DNA of 30,211 bases, taken from Proteromonas lacertae (Eukaryota; Sar; Bigyra; Opalinata; Proteromonadidae). The translations under genes were made by a program, and so were the position numbers. The first letter of the stretch is position 1, and each line of letters begins with the position of its first letter. Positions 1 to 9,961 of this stretch are shown piece after piece. Under the pieces are notes generated by a model that searched no databases, was not told the DNA's origin, and saw only the letters and a program-made list of their open reading frames with translations. The stretch spans positions 1 through 30,211 of the forward strand of contig NGBS01000352.1 of the NCBI GenBank assembly GCA_002245135.1, in the 5' to 3' direction.

Positions 1-33
1 GTTCAACGTTATTTCCCTTTCAATTCACTTATT

Positions 34-840
34 ATGAGCAACTGGAAGATACTATACAAAAACAGTTTCATTAATGATCCAAATCCGAGCATATATAAAA
101 TTTTATGTGAGAATTTTAAGACGATTGTGGAACATGAGAAAGATTTGCAACGATATAGGTATATTATATTATTATATGTCTATAGCTGGAATGGTAACTT
201 CAGTATAAGGCGTTTCACTACATGGTACAAAAGATTCACAGAAATTGAAAAGATTGATGATCGACATGAAAGGTTAAAAATGTCCAGAGTGTTGATGTCT
301 GTCCTGCTATGTAATATCATGTATAAAGAGGATCTGGACAAAAGCATCGTATATCCAATTTATATATATTTCTATTTGAATCAATAGTATGATCGTATGC
401 TTGACCATGCAATGGAGGACATGGTGGAACTGACTTGTATGTATATCATACATTTCGGTGACAACGATTTAGCAAAATGCGAAAAAGAAGAAAACAAGAA
501 TACAAAAGGAGATATAGTTTACAGAAGTACTGCTGAAAGTATGGTAAGTAGTAAAGTCTCTGTAGCATCGTTGTTTGATAATCTGGATGATGATGATTAT
601 AATGATGATGATGACAACAACAAGTTGTTAAAGGTGGTATCCACAAAAAGAAAGTGCAGTACATCTAAAACTCCAAGATTCAAAAGAAAGAAATTATATC
701 AAAAAAACATTTCAACCAAAAACCAAAAACAAGAAGATAGTACTACAGAGGAAGATGATGATGATAACTTCTCACAATATATAGTAGATGATGATGATGA
801 GGAGCCAGAGTACCAAAATGATTATTATCTCTGGTCCTAA
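34..840 (+). CDS. Unknown protein with acidic C-terminal tail, split by one or two minute introns
   Basis: I do not recognise the family. Two open stretches lie in one frame and are separated only by a TAG. That TAG is the last three bases of a 39-nt GTATAT...AATAG segment (349-387). Removing it as a phase-0 intron joins the stretches without a stop. A second segment of the same type, 27 nt (159-185, GTATAT...TATAG), is also a multiple of three and is probably an intron hidden in the open frame. The N-terminal 130 residues look globular and rich in Lys, Arg and aromatic residues. The C-terminal half is low complexity with Asp runs (DDDDYNDDDD, DDDDEEPE) and basic KRKK clusters that resemble nuclear localisation signals, so a nuclear role is possible. 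The start ATG at 34 is the first in frame, but an exon left of the window cannot be excluded. Base composition is less AT-rich than in the glycosyltransferase genes further right. Confidence 0.6.
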
Positions 841-1000
841 TTGGTTCAAATGATGATTGTGTTTGTGTGGGAGTGTTGTTTTCATAATTTACATAATTAA
901 TTAGCATTATAACAAGTCTTATAAGAATTTCAATAATAGAAAAATAGATGCGTTTCGAGAGTTGACTTGAACTCCATTTTTTTGTTTTGTTTTTTATTAC

Positions 1001-1052
1001 ATAGGATGGTCACCATATGTTGTCATATCACACAGTATGGTGGCCATCCTAT
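1001..1052. repeat. 17-bp imperfect hairpin, GC-richer than its surroundings
   Basis: The left arm ATAGGATGGTCACCATA (1001-1017) is the reverse complement of the right arm TATGGTGGCCATCCTAT (1036-1052), with one mismatch that would form a G-T wobble in RNA. The loop is 18 nt. The hairpin sits about 160 bp after the stop of the upstream gene, so it may be a transcript 3' end structure, a small MITE-like repeat or a small RNA hairpin. Nothing in the sequence decides between these. Confidence 0.7.
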
Positions 1053-1194
1053 CTATCATTGTTTTTTGAATTTTTTTAAGAAAATTAGATTTCGATTATG
1101 ATCAGAAAGTCAAACTAAGGCATATATGAGCCCAGCATAAATAGAGAAATCGATTGATGTATTTATTATGCCATTCAAAACGTTTCTATTAACT

Positions 1195-1286
1195 AAAAAC
1201 ACATATAGGGAAATAGAACACATTGAAACGGATCTTTTTTGAATCAAAAACCCATATAGGGAAATGGAACACTGTTCTATTTCCCT
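1195..1286. repeat. Tandemly placed 27-nt direct repeat plus inverted copy (AGGGAAATRGAACA)
   Basis: Two 27-nt copies that differ at two positions lie at 1195-1221 and 1246-1272, each containing CATATAGGGAAAT. The second runs straight into an inverted copy: AGGGAAATGGAACA (1258-1271), one base, then TGTTCTATTTCCCT (1273-1286). This forms a near-perfect 14-bp palindrome with one wobble pair. A related TTATTTCCCTT motif lies at the left edge of the window (about 10-20). This could be a junction of element ends or a protein-binding site cluster; no element body is recognisable. Confidence 0.65.
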
Positions 1287-2403
1287 TATTATTCATTATT
1301 ATTATTCTTTATATCTGCTGAAATCATTAATTTATTACTACAATTTAGTCATGATTCCTTATTCTTCATGATAGTTAATCATAAATTCACACGTTTTGCA
1401 TATTTATAATATTGTCACTTAACTAACGAATATTTAAACAGCAATTGAAGGATAAACAACATTATGAGGATTTTCAATAACATTAATATTTTCTTTTCAT
1501 TCACTTCATTCACATTATGTATTTTAACTTCTTTATACACCTTCATAAAATACTTCAAAAATTATGGTTATTGTTAAATAAACATATCAATTACAAAAGA
1601 AGTAATGATAAGAAAATTATTTATAAAACTAGGTCGTTTCGATATTTGGCATGATAAATAAATATTGTAAGATTAAAATGTTACATCAATATGCTTTTTT
1701 ATAGCATTTTTCTTAGACTAAATATATACCTCACGTTGCTTATAATTACATAAAATGAGATATTTCGCTTATTTCATTTCTTCACCACTAAACAGTATGT
1801 GAATTTTATAAGTATTACATATTAATATGCCTCAAAAAATAAAACCATATCTATAGAGTCAAAAAGAAGAAATCTAGAGCAGCTACAAAAAGAAAACCCA
1901 AATTAATTTACATTATAAGTAATAATAATTAAGATTATGGTTATAACATTGACAATGAAGAATAAATGATAAAATAATCTGCATTGAGTAGAAGTCTCCG
2001 CTGAGCAATTAGAGACTTTAGAAACAAATTAATTACATAGTTGTTAAGCATAATGAGTAAAGACGCGATATAATGTTACCTTGTCATATATGCAACTTTT
2101 GTGAGTTGAGAAATAATGTCATAATATATACTTTTTATAAGAGTAAACCACATTATTTCATAAGAACAAACTATTAGCAGTATTTTCATTCACTTTCTTA
2201 CATTAATAATAACTACATATCTTTTCTAAACTGCTGCATGAAAATCTATTAGCAAGAGTTAATAATTGAATTAATCACTAATCATCTGTATTGAATACAC
2301 ATTAATATTCTATGGAATTATCCGTTAAATAATCATATAATTGAATTAATATAAATGTTTCCTTATATTAGTTAATGTATAATTCTCATTATTGATTGAA
2401 ATA

Positions 2404-2572
2404 GCGTCTTGGACTTTGTGATGTTGATATTAATAAAGTTACAGCAGTGAAAATGGAAGATTCTAGTCAAATATATGAAAGAGTATTAGAACAATTCCCA
2501 GCAAATGGTAGCATATTGAGATGTTATGGAGAATATGAGTTTAAAACAAGAATTGAAACAAAATATAATTAA
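2404..2572 (+). pseudogene. Isolated exon-like fragment, possibly of a TPR/HAT-repeat protein
   Basis: After an ATAG that could serve as a splice acceptor there is an open frame of about 55 codons ending in TAA at 2570-2572. It contains QIYERVLEQFPANGSILRCY, which has the spacing and residue types of a tetratricopeptide or HAT helix pair. It is less AT-rich than its surroundings. No flanking exons could be joined to it, so it is either an orphan exon or a gene fragment. The call rests on a single short stretch and is weak. Confidence 0.25.
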
Positions 2573-2771
2573 TCTTATCACCAATTACCATATGAGAATA
2601 TTTTTGAGTATTATATTAGAAATATTTGAAATATTCATTTAGATTCATTTAAACTAGTACCAATGGATGAAATGCATTGAAATAAAGAAAGAATATAGAG
2701 ATATATTTGAAGATATAAAAGATGGAATTGAAAGATAGTATATTTTTATGCTTACTTATATTTATTATATA

Positions 2772-3125
2772 TTATTGGCATCTTCTTTTCATGCAACTTC
2801 TTTTGTTCCATCTATTATTGCAACAAACCATAAATTCATAATGCTTTCTTTTCTCCAATAACAAGTCTTTCGATTGTTTTATAATTCTTTTGTTTAACAC
2901 TTTTCTGAAATATGGATATAATAACATAACAAAAGCAGGATTTAAATGATGTCTATCTATATAAACAACAGTCCCATCTTTAAGAAAAGGACAGAACTTT
3001 TTTGCATATATGATCATTTAAATCTATCAGCTTAGTATATTGATTGGAAGGAAAGTAAGGATAAGAATGTGATATACTATTAAATGAACCCCATACCAGA
3101 TTATTTGCAATAGACTTTCAAAGTA
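2772..3125 (-). pseudogene. C-terminal SGNH fragment of an acyltransferase-3 family protein
   Basis: On the minus strand a frame reads NQYTKLIDLNDHIC and, after a one-base shift at an A6 run, continues as CPFLKDGTVVYIDRHHLNP. This matches the end of the SGNH hydrolase-like domain that follows acyltransferase-3 membrane domains in animal OAC-type proteins: the Cys pair, a Tyr-x-Asp and the catalytic His-Leu. The membrane domain and the GDSH block are absent, so only the last third of the domain remains. It lies directly behind the end of the neighbouring DUF229 remnant, with no spacer in which a start or promoter could sit. The intact relative in this window is the gene at 16120-17790. Confidence 0.6.
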
Positions 3126-4311
3126 TTATAAATCTCATAAGTTGTAACAAACCTATTTTCATTTATTTTTAAAGATTTACATATTCTTTTGTGATGATAA
3201 CATAACTGTTTTGGTATTATTACATTTAAAAAGGGGAGAGATAGATCAATTTTTCCAAACTAATATATATAATAAGAAATATACTTTTGTGTTAAACCAA
3301 GGTCCATATTGCAAACCATGATCTCCTAACATAATTAGAATAGTATTTTCTAATATTTTTCTTCTCAGTAGTAATCTTATATGGTTAGAGAAGTCTTTAT
3401 CAACTCTGAGAAGAGATATTTGCCTTTTTCATGTGGTTCCATAAAAGAAATAAAGGATATAAAAGGTTTAGATAAGTTGCTATAATATTTAACAGCTTCA
3501 TTCAAGTAATCTAGGTATAATTGATGATATTGCTTTTTGCCTATACATCTAGGTTTATATCCATATAAGAAATTGTCATTAAATTCACAGCCTAAATTAA
3601 TATTATGATGTGATCCTTTATATGATGTATTTCCAAACATTTCAGAATGTCTTTGACAGTCTTCATGTAATGTAATAGTAGTATAATTTCTATCTTCAAA
3701 ATCTTGAAAAATGATTTTATGTTTCCTAGTTGTATCATTTGTTCCATAAAATAATGGTATGTAATTAGGGCCTGATCTTGGTCCTACAGCATGAAACCTT
3801 AACATTTCATAAATATTGCATTTCTTTTTAATTTGCTTTAATGATTCAATTGTTTTAATCATTTGTTTTCTAAATACATATCTTGATGCAGCATCGAATA
3901 TAGTTAGCATAACAGAATATTTGTTTTTACTTGGTGGAATATTTATTTTAGGAATGAAATGTAAATAATAAGAGAATTTATTTGTTTTCTTTAATCTAAA
4001 TTTCAAAACTTCTGAATCGATATATATTTTTTGATATTCCTATTATAATATATTTGTAAATATACTAGATGATGTTTAAGCTTAGCTTTGACAATAGAAT
4101 TATTACTATATTCTTTAATAGTGTAAAGATAACCACTGTCATTTATAAATATATACTTTCTATTTCGTTCTATATATGTATCTGAATTACTATTACATAA
4201 CCCATATGTTAAATTAGGTAAGCTTCTTGTTGGAATAATGTTACAAGGTAATTCACACATATCTTTACAAAAACCATCACCAACAATATACTTCTTTTTA
4301 CCTTCATTCAT
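3108..4311 (-). pseudogene. DUF229 family protein, decayed copy with minute introns
   Basis: This is a DUF229 (alkaline phosphatase/sulfatase-like fold) protein, usually a type II membrane or secreted protein. Family landmarks in order are a Cys-rich N-terminal region (CKDMCELPC), LTIFDAASRY, MLRFHAVGPRSGPNYIPLFY, FISFMEPHE, LIMLGDHGLQYGPW and, near the end, NRFVTTYEIYNTLK. Two minute introns are still visible: 4040-4065 (26 nt, phase 0) and 3260-3284 (25 nt, phase 0). Removing each restores the reading frame and the family alignment. One remaining one-base frameshift, between MEPHE and the GDHG block, is not explained by an intron. The usual N-terminal membrane anchor and the Cys-rich C-terminus seen in the copy at 10945-12470 are missing; the frame instead runs into an acyltransferase fragment. 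I read it as a recently decayed paralogue. The frameshift could be an assembly error, but the lost ends could not. Confidence 0.75.
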
Positions 4312-4387
4312 AACTACAATTCAGATTTAGGTGTTGAATTAACTGACTCTGTTGATGAAGTAATTAAAATGCTAAATATTTCGAATT

Positions 4388-5220
4388 TTATAAAGATAAG
4401 TAGCTAATTAAAGGGCTTTTCATCTTAATTATTATATCTCTATTCCAAAAGTAGTCTTTTTTATATATTGAATTCATATTATGATGCTGTAAATGAACAG
4501 CTTGAAAAACATTACTCAAATCAATAGTTATAATATTTTTATCTTTTACTGCCATTCCTAGAATAATATTATCAATTTTAATTCTTCCAATAGCTATATA
4601 ATTCAATATATTCATTTGCTCTTTATTAAATGTATTTATTTTAGTTAGAAATGCATCTTGACCACATAATGTGTATTATTTCCCATTTCTATATGTTTCT
4701 TCATGATGCCTTATGTTTCTTGTGTAATTTGATTGTCTATATACACATTATGTCTATCAGATGTACCATAAATTCTATTATGTCTACTTATAATCTTAAT
4801 TCTTTTAAATTACTATATAGAAAAGGAGATAGTAGAATATCTCCATTAATATACAAATAATAATCTGCATTATACATTATGTATACTTTTTTCATAACGT
4901 GACCAAGAAGAGGAGTACCAAATTCATTTGTTCTGCAAAAATAATAATCAACTATAATACTTTGGTATTGAATATATATCAAGTTTACTATAGTTATTAT
5001 TAACAACATCCATAAAAACAATGCATTTACATGGATAATGTTCTAAAATAATAAGTCTCTTGTATATGATATTTTGAATTATGTATCTGTTGCTGTTCAA
5101 TTTTACATTAGCAAATACTGTATATATCAATAATTTATATTTATTTACTCTATAATTTACTATAAAGCAAAATAAAAACAATAAAACTACATAAAGCAAA
5201 ATAAAAAGCAATCCCTTCAT
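4388..5220 (-). CDS. Putative GT-A sugar transferase (DILL / GR..DN family), possibly decayed
   Basis: This is a paralogue of the gene at 9962-10920. It starts with a hydrophobic anchor (LLFILLYVVLLFLFCFIV), then FGTPLLGHVMKK, the acidic motif YLYINGDILL (the probable sugar-nucleotide and metal site), GRIKIDNIILG and a C-terminal AVHL motif. A 28-nt intron at 4933-4960 (phase 2) joins the anchor exon to the catalytic exon exactly at the family boundary (IPK then TNEFGTP). A second probable intron, 26 nt (4719-4744), restores a frame across the middle. Between DILL and that intron there is one unexplained frame change, and an in-frame TAA lies before GQDAF. So the central part has about two disruptions I could not resolve. 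Its start lies 35 bp downstream of the stop of the next minus-strand gene (5255-6170). Confidence 0.6.
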
Positions 5221-5254
5221 TAGTATGATTTATTATTATAGTTTATATATCTTC

Positions 5255-6170
5255 TTACAAGAATTTTGATATATTAATATTACTTTGAATTATTCGAATT
5301 GAAAAATTTAATTCATTTTTTAATTTCATTTTATACTTTCTATCAATAACATATCTTTCTTTTTTGTTTTCAACATGATTATCCATAACAAAATTTCTAT
5401 TAATAAAACAGCTATTAAATGGCTTGTATATTTCACATATCCATGAATCAATGCCCCAATTAGAAATTACCTAAATGCATAAAATAATTATACTGGTGTA
5501 TATAATGTCATATTAAACATATCTAAATGTTTTCTTGAAACAAAATTAAATTGAATAAAATTTCTATTATTTTCACCTACAAATCCTGTTGTACCAAAAT
5601 CTGATAGTTTAGGATTATTATGAATTGTATTTACCATTTTTGATGTCCAATTTGACGTTTTAATAATAGCATCATCATTTAAAGTTATAAAATAATTTGC
5701 ACCATCGCAATATGCATGTTGAGCAATAATATTGTACATATCTACTAATCTTGAAAAAACGTGAATTATAAATTTTATCTATTGAATAGTATAAATTATA
5801 CATCAAACTTATCATTTTTCATTAGCTGAATTAAATTATTGAGAAATGTTTTATTAGATAAAAATTTATCATTATATGAATATCCTATGTATATTACATA
5901 CTTATATAAATATGGTTCTAAAGTAGCTATAAATGAAGGATAAAAGTATTTCATTAATAACAATTGTGACGGATGTGGATTAGAATGATTTATCCTATTC
6001 CCTTTTGTAGTTACAGGCAATATAATTGCTATAACTAATTTGGAAAATAATGAAGTAGTATATTTTTTATAACTATTTAATTCATTTTTATAATGTGAAT
6101 AGTTTTCGCTAAAGTAAATAATAACTAAAAGAATTTGAATAAAGCATAAAAATACTAAATTTTCTTTCAT
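5255..6170 (-). CDS. GT-A-like glycosyltransferase, three exons with two 23-nt introns
   Basis: Exons are 6170-5802, 5778-5494 and 5470-5255. The introns (5779-5801 and 5471-5493) are both 23 nt, phase 0, and run GTATAA...AATAG and GTATAA...TTTAG. Splicing gives a continuous 289-residue protein. It begins with a signal anchor (LVFLCFIQILLVIIYF), then VIYIGYSYNDKF, QHAYCDGANYFITLNDDAII (a DxD-like NDD), TTGFVGEN, FNFVSRKHLDMF and, in the last exon, NWGIDSWICEIY. That order matches an uncharacterised eukaryotic glycosyltransferase-like family with a conserved NDD, an FV-RTH-like block and an NW..DDWI-like block. The third exon carries the last of these, which strongly supports the splicing. It is probably a Golgi type II membrane enzyme; substrate unknown. 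It diverges from the GT61 gene starting at 6331. Confidence 0.85.
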
Positions 6171-6330
6171 TATTACATTTAAATACTTTTATCAACCTTT
6201 ATTTTTAATTTTAATTTTATATTATTTTTATTATTTATATGACAATATTACTGTTAATGAAAACAACTATTTTTTAAGACAATCTTTTAGTAGCTTAAAA
6301 GATAAAAGAAACATTAAATGTTACTATCAC

Positions 6331-7329
6331 ATGAATACATCATGTTTAAAATATAATATCTCTATAAATAATGTATATTATTTTTATAGTAATTATTTTA
6401 ATATTTCAATTAAGAAGACATCTTATATAATTGTAAATCAGTACGTAAATGTGCAGAAATTGAAAATCAATCATGAAATGTATGAAAACACAAATCATAG
6501 ATTAAGAGTTTATGGATTTAGAGAGGTTCTATTGTCAAAAATAGGAAGTATTCATTCAAAATGTTGGAGTTTAACTACAATAGGAGGATGCAAATGTAAA
6601 ATAATACCATATCTATCAAACAATAACAAAATGAATGATAAGTATGAAAAAGTAGTATCTATTAGTCATCAGTGGGGTAATGCTATTTTCCACTCTATCG
6701 TTGAATGTTTATGTAAATTAGGTTATTATATATCAGAATTACTAAAAGATACATCAATTAAAATTCACACTATTAAATCTGCAAATGTAAAGTTTTTACA
6801 ATTCCTTGGATTCAATGATTCAAGAATAGTTTATGGCGATATTTATGTAAAAAGGCTACTAATACTTGAAAAGGGAGGTTGTGGATCTATTCCGCCTCTT
6901 ATACATCTTATATATATGAGATATTATTTAAGAAAGAAGATAAAATCAAAACCATTGTTTGATATAGTTATTATAAAAAGAAATGGTAAAAGAGATATTC
7001 ATAATTTTAATCGTGTTTATAATACATTAAAAATACACTATATTCGCAAAAGAATAGTAATATTTTATCCAAATACTTCGTTTTATGACACATTGAACTA
7101 TTTTAAATATGCTAAGCTTATAGTTGCACCACATGGGGCGGGATTATCTAATATAATATTATCAAGTAAATGTGTAATACTCGAATTTCTATTTAAAAAT
7201 ATGTGTTATGCTGGTTTAGCCAAGAGTTTACAATTAGAATATTATGGAATATATGAGGATTTAATCAATAGTAAATTTGTGGTTAATATCACCAGATTAA
7301 CTAAAATTTTAGATATTATTATATTATAA
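6331..7329 (+). CDS. GT61-family glycosyltransferase (EOGT/XylT-like fold)
   Basis: A single open frame of 332 residues with GT61 (DUF563) hallmarks: SHQWGNAIFHSIVECL at residues 112-127, an IIKRNGKRD block near 215-222, and the family signature APHGAGLSNI at 266-275 followed by ILEF. GT61 enzymes transfer sugars such as GlcNAc or xylose to proteins or glycans in the ER or Golgi. No signal anchor is seen at the N-terminus, so an upstream exon behind a minute intron is possible; I could not place one with confidence in the 160 bp between this gene and its divergent neighbour. A decayed paralogue lies at 13204-14278 on the other strand. No disruption was seen. Confidence 0.85.
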   Translation: MNTSCLKYNISINNVYYFYSNYFNISIKKTSYIIVNQYVNVQKLKINHEMYENTNHRLRVYGFREVLLSKIGSIHSKCWSLTTIGGCKCKIIPYLSNNNKMNDKYEKVVSISHQWGNAIFHSIVECLCKLGYYISELLKDTSIKIHTIKSANVKFLQFLGFNDSRIVYGDIYVKRLLILEKGGCGSIPPLIHLIYMRYYLRKKIKSKPLFDIVIIKRNGKRDIHNFNRVYNTLKIHYIRKRIVIFYPNTSFYDTLNYFKYAKLIVAPHGAGLSNIILSSKCVILEFLFKNMCYAGLAKSLQLEYYGIYEDLINSKFVVNITRLTKILDIIIL

Positions 7330-7351
7330 ATATCATTATCTTTCAATATAT

Positions 7352-8569
7352 ATGCAAAATTATTTCTATTTGATTCATGATATGAAAATAAAAAATATGA
7401 TTAATCACTTTTTGTTCTTTTTGTTATTCATTTTTTTAATCCTTACGAAGAAATTATCCATTGAAAATGATAGAAAATATACATTGATAGAAACAAGATT
7501 TTCATTCAATGAAACTAACATAAAATATGGGAAATATATTGATAAACATTTCATAATATACAATATTAATTGTAAAGAAAAAATATATGTATCTGGTTCA
7601 GCATATTTTATTGAACATAATTTAGAGTATGATGATATTCTTTTTCTAATTCCTTTATATACTATAGCGATTAAAACTAAATTAATACTATTATGTAATC
7701 AAAGTATATCATACATCAATATATACAATATTAAATTAACGAAAGTAAAAAACTATTCAATATATTCAAATTGCATGGTATTTGATTTACACTACTTAAA
7801 ACTTCTACACTTACATAGTGAAATATTTAGGTTTTGTAAATACAGTAAAATATATGAAATGATGAATAAGAACTACTTCTCTTATAATTATCAAAATATT
7901 TGTTCATCAAATCAATATCAAGTTAATTATGCAGTTGTTACCACTGTATATAAAAGAAATAATTTAAATGAGCAGATGAAAGTATTTAGAAACCAATTGT
8001 TGCCTCCTAAATCTATATTAGTGATTCATGATAGAAAATTGATAAAATCATCTTATAATATATCAAATATAATATATATTCATACTATTAATTTTCCTGC
8101 TGGTTTTTACTTTAGATACTTAATGGCTTTATTATCACCTGAAGATAATGTTATTCTATATGATGATGATTGGTTTCCTTATAATAAAACTTCTCATCAG
8201 CATTGGATAGAACAGATAAAAACGCTTAACAATGTATTAATATCTCATCATACAGGATCAAAAAATGGAATGAGCTGGTGTGCTACACCATTGATAGTTC
8301 ATAGAAAATGGCTTTATTTAATGTGGTTTAATGAAATATATGATAATAGCATTGCAGAAGACGGTCATTTATCATTTTCTTTATTTCTATTATGTAATAT
8401 AAAATGTGTTAGAGTAATTATAAAGGATTTAAACTATAAACATGATAAATTATCATCTTCAAAACGTAATGAAAACTCAAATTTTTGGAAAGATTACACT
8501 CAATATGTTAGAAATAAAATAAATTCATCATATATTAAAAGTATTAAAACTATATTTCATATTGTATAA
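7352..8569 (+). CDS. Type II membrane GT-A-like glycosyltransferase
   Basis: This is a 405-residue protein with a hydrophobic anchor at about residues 20-32 (FLFFLLFIFLIL), a weakly conserved stem and a catalytic region from about 190. That region starts with YAVVTTVYKRNNLNEQM, has an acidic YDDDW motif at 270-274 typical of GT-A metal and nucleotide-sugar binding, and later WCATPLIVHRKWL and AEDGHLSFSL (a plausible catalytic-base region). The pattern resembles GT2-like family members, but I cannot assign a substrate. It follows the GT61 gene by 22 bp on the same strand and ends 7 bp before the convergent FUT8-like gene. A nearby downstream ATG (7382) would also keep the anchor; I kept the first ATG. 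No disruption was seen. Confidence 0.75.
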   Translation: MQNYFYLIHDMKIKNMINHFLFFLLFIFLILTKKLSIENDRKYTLIETRFSFNETNIKYGKYIDKHFIIYNINCKEKIYVSGSAYFIEHNLEYDDILFLIPLYTIAIKTKLILLCNQSISYINIYNIKLTKVKNYSIYSNCMVFDLHYLKLLHLHSEIFRFCKYSKIYEMMNKNYFSYNYQNICSSNQYQVNYAVVTTVYKRNNLNEQMKVFRNQLLPPKSILVIHDRKLIKSSYNISNIIYIHTINFPAGFYFRYLMALLSPEDNVILYDDDWFPYNKTSHQHWIEQIKTLNNVLISHHTGSKNGMSWCATPLIVHRKWLYLMWFNEIYDNSIAEDGHLSFSLFLLCNIKCVRVIIKDLNYKHDKLSSSKRNENSNFWKDYTQYVRNKINSSYIKSIKTIFHIV

Positions 8570-8576
8570 TAAATTA

Positions 8577-9896
8577 TCACCAATACTCTGATATTTCTAA
8601 ATATTTGTTTATATTGTTTGTAAAATTTATTCTTCCGACTTCAAAATATGGAATATTGCTATTAAAATCATTTGTAGATCTTAATTCATCTATTAGTCTA
8701 TTAATGTTACTATGTCTAGTTCCAATAAATGATACACATTTTATCGCTAATTGAATATCACTTAATACATTATATATATGATTATATTTCCAATCACTTA
8801 AATTATCATTATATCTAGTATAATTTAAATAATATACTATATATTTTGAATTTACAAATTCATTAATAACATTTCTATCATCTGTTGATAAGTATATTAT
8901 TGTTTTCTTCCCCATTATTCTATTTATTAATTTAATAGCTACGTAATAATACTTTGTATCAATTAATTTCATTTCTTTATATTTATCTCCATGCCTTATC
9001 CATACATTAATACAAGGGTAAATGTTATAATGCTCATATTTTTTGTTACTCTTTAAATTCTTTTTTATGTTATATTTAACATTATTTAATGTATCTTTGT
9101 TTAATTTATAAATATATTTTGAAGCTTGACTTCTCCAGTAATGTAAAAAATAGGAAGCATGAATAGGTGAATTATTTAAGTATTTCATTAAATAATGAGG
9201 AATCATATATCTAGGATATTTATTTATATATTTTGAGTTTTTATTTTGATATACAAATTTCTCATTGCTAAATGGATCATATGATTTTTTTATTATAGAC
9301 TGATTAGGTATAATACTACAATTTGTAAGAGGCATGAAGTATTTACTTATTATGGTTGGATATATAAGAGCTATTCTGTTACTGTTTAGCGCTAATGCTA
9401 AAAATGATCCCATTACATGAATTTGAGATCCTAAACCTGATCCCCAATAAGGTATAATTAAATATTTTTTATTTTCGCATGTTAACGGATTTTGTTTTTT
9501 AAAAATCCATTTCTGTATATAATCAGTACCATACAACTTGCTTGATTCATTAAAACATGCATACTTTTCTGGTATATATGATCTATGCGTTTTTATTATT
9601 CCATTTTTGCATATAACATAATGCGAATTGAACAAAAATGTTTCACATAATTCGCAATCTGAAGAATATAAAAGCCTATTATAATATTCATATCCATATG
9701 TATAATTATTAAATATTCTGTATTTATTGCATTTACTATTTTTAAGTATATAAACACATTTCCTGTATAAATAATTGAAATTATAAATACTATTTGTTTT
9801 TTTATTACTATTATGGTTATTTAATAATAAATGATAAAAACTGATTAAAATAAACATTATTATTATTAAATATGAACTATTATATAATTTTAACAT
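8577..9896 (-). CDS. GT23-like (FUT8-type) fucosyltransferase homologue
   Basis: A 439-residue type II membrane protein with an anchor at residues 9-25. Motifs resembling the GT23/NodZ/FUT8 fold are a glycine-rich loop GSGLGSQIH (152-160), the nucleotide-sugar motif VWIRHGDK (298-305, compare VHVRRTDK in FUT8), YLSTDD (335-340, compare YLATDD) and a C-terminal DIQLAIKCVSFIGT..SNINRL block (compare the ADFLVCTFSS..CRVAYE region). The second Arg of the HxRR motif is replaced by His here. The likely role is fucose transfer onto a Golgi glycan; GT11-type activity is the main alternative, as the families share these motifs. The frame is whole and needs no intron. It is convergent with the GT-A gene to its left and co-directional with the gene at 9962-10920. 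Confidence 0.75.
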   Translation of the reverse strand: MLKLYNSSYLIIIMFILISFYHLLLNNHNSNKKTNSIYNFNYLYRKCVYILKNSKCNKYRIFNNYTYGYEYYNRLLYSSDCELCETFLFNSHYVICKNGIIKTHRSYIPEKYACFNESSKLYGTDYIQKWIFKKQNPLTCENKKYLIIPYWGSGLGSQIHVMGSFLALALNSNRIALIYPTIISKYFMPLTNCSIIPNQSIIKKSYDPFSNEKFVYQNKNSKYINKYPRYMIPHYLMKYLNNSPIHASYFLHYWRSQASKYIYKLNKDTLNNVKYNIKKNLKSNKKYEHYNIYPCINVWIRHGDKYKEMKLIDTKYYYVAIKLINRIMGKKTIIYLSTDDRNVINEFVNSKYIVYYLNYTRYNDNLSDWKYNHIYNVLSDIQLAIKCVSFIGTRHSNINRLIDELRSTNDFNSNIPYFEVGRINFTNNINKYLEISEYW

Positions 9897-9961
9897 AAGT
9901 TACTCAATCATATTAATATATGATAATATAAAATAATTATTAAGAAGTAATAAATATTCTA

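Larger units (their letters stand above)
841..2403. other. AT-rich intergenic DNA with hairpins and short repeats
   Basis: I see no coding region that can be defended here; short frames are frequently closed by stops. The stretch holds a near-perfect hairpin (1001-1052) and a short direct and inverted repeat family (1195-1286), both listed separately. The rest is AT-rich sequence without recognisable promoters or RNA genes. Confidence 0.6.

Noticed and set aside
446-664. Minus-strand His-rich frame opposite the acidic tail gene
   Set aside because: It is the complement of the GAT (Asp) repeats of the plus-strand gene and has no family resemblance.
4864-4885. A 22-nt GTATAC...TGCAG segment as an intron in the gene at 4388-5220
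   Set aside because: Removal shifts the frame and destroys the YINGDILL motif, and the encoded residues fit the family.
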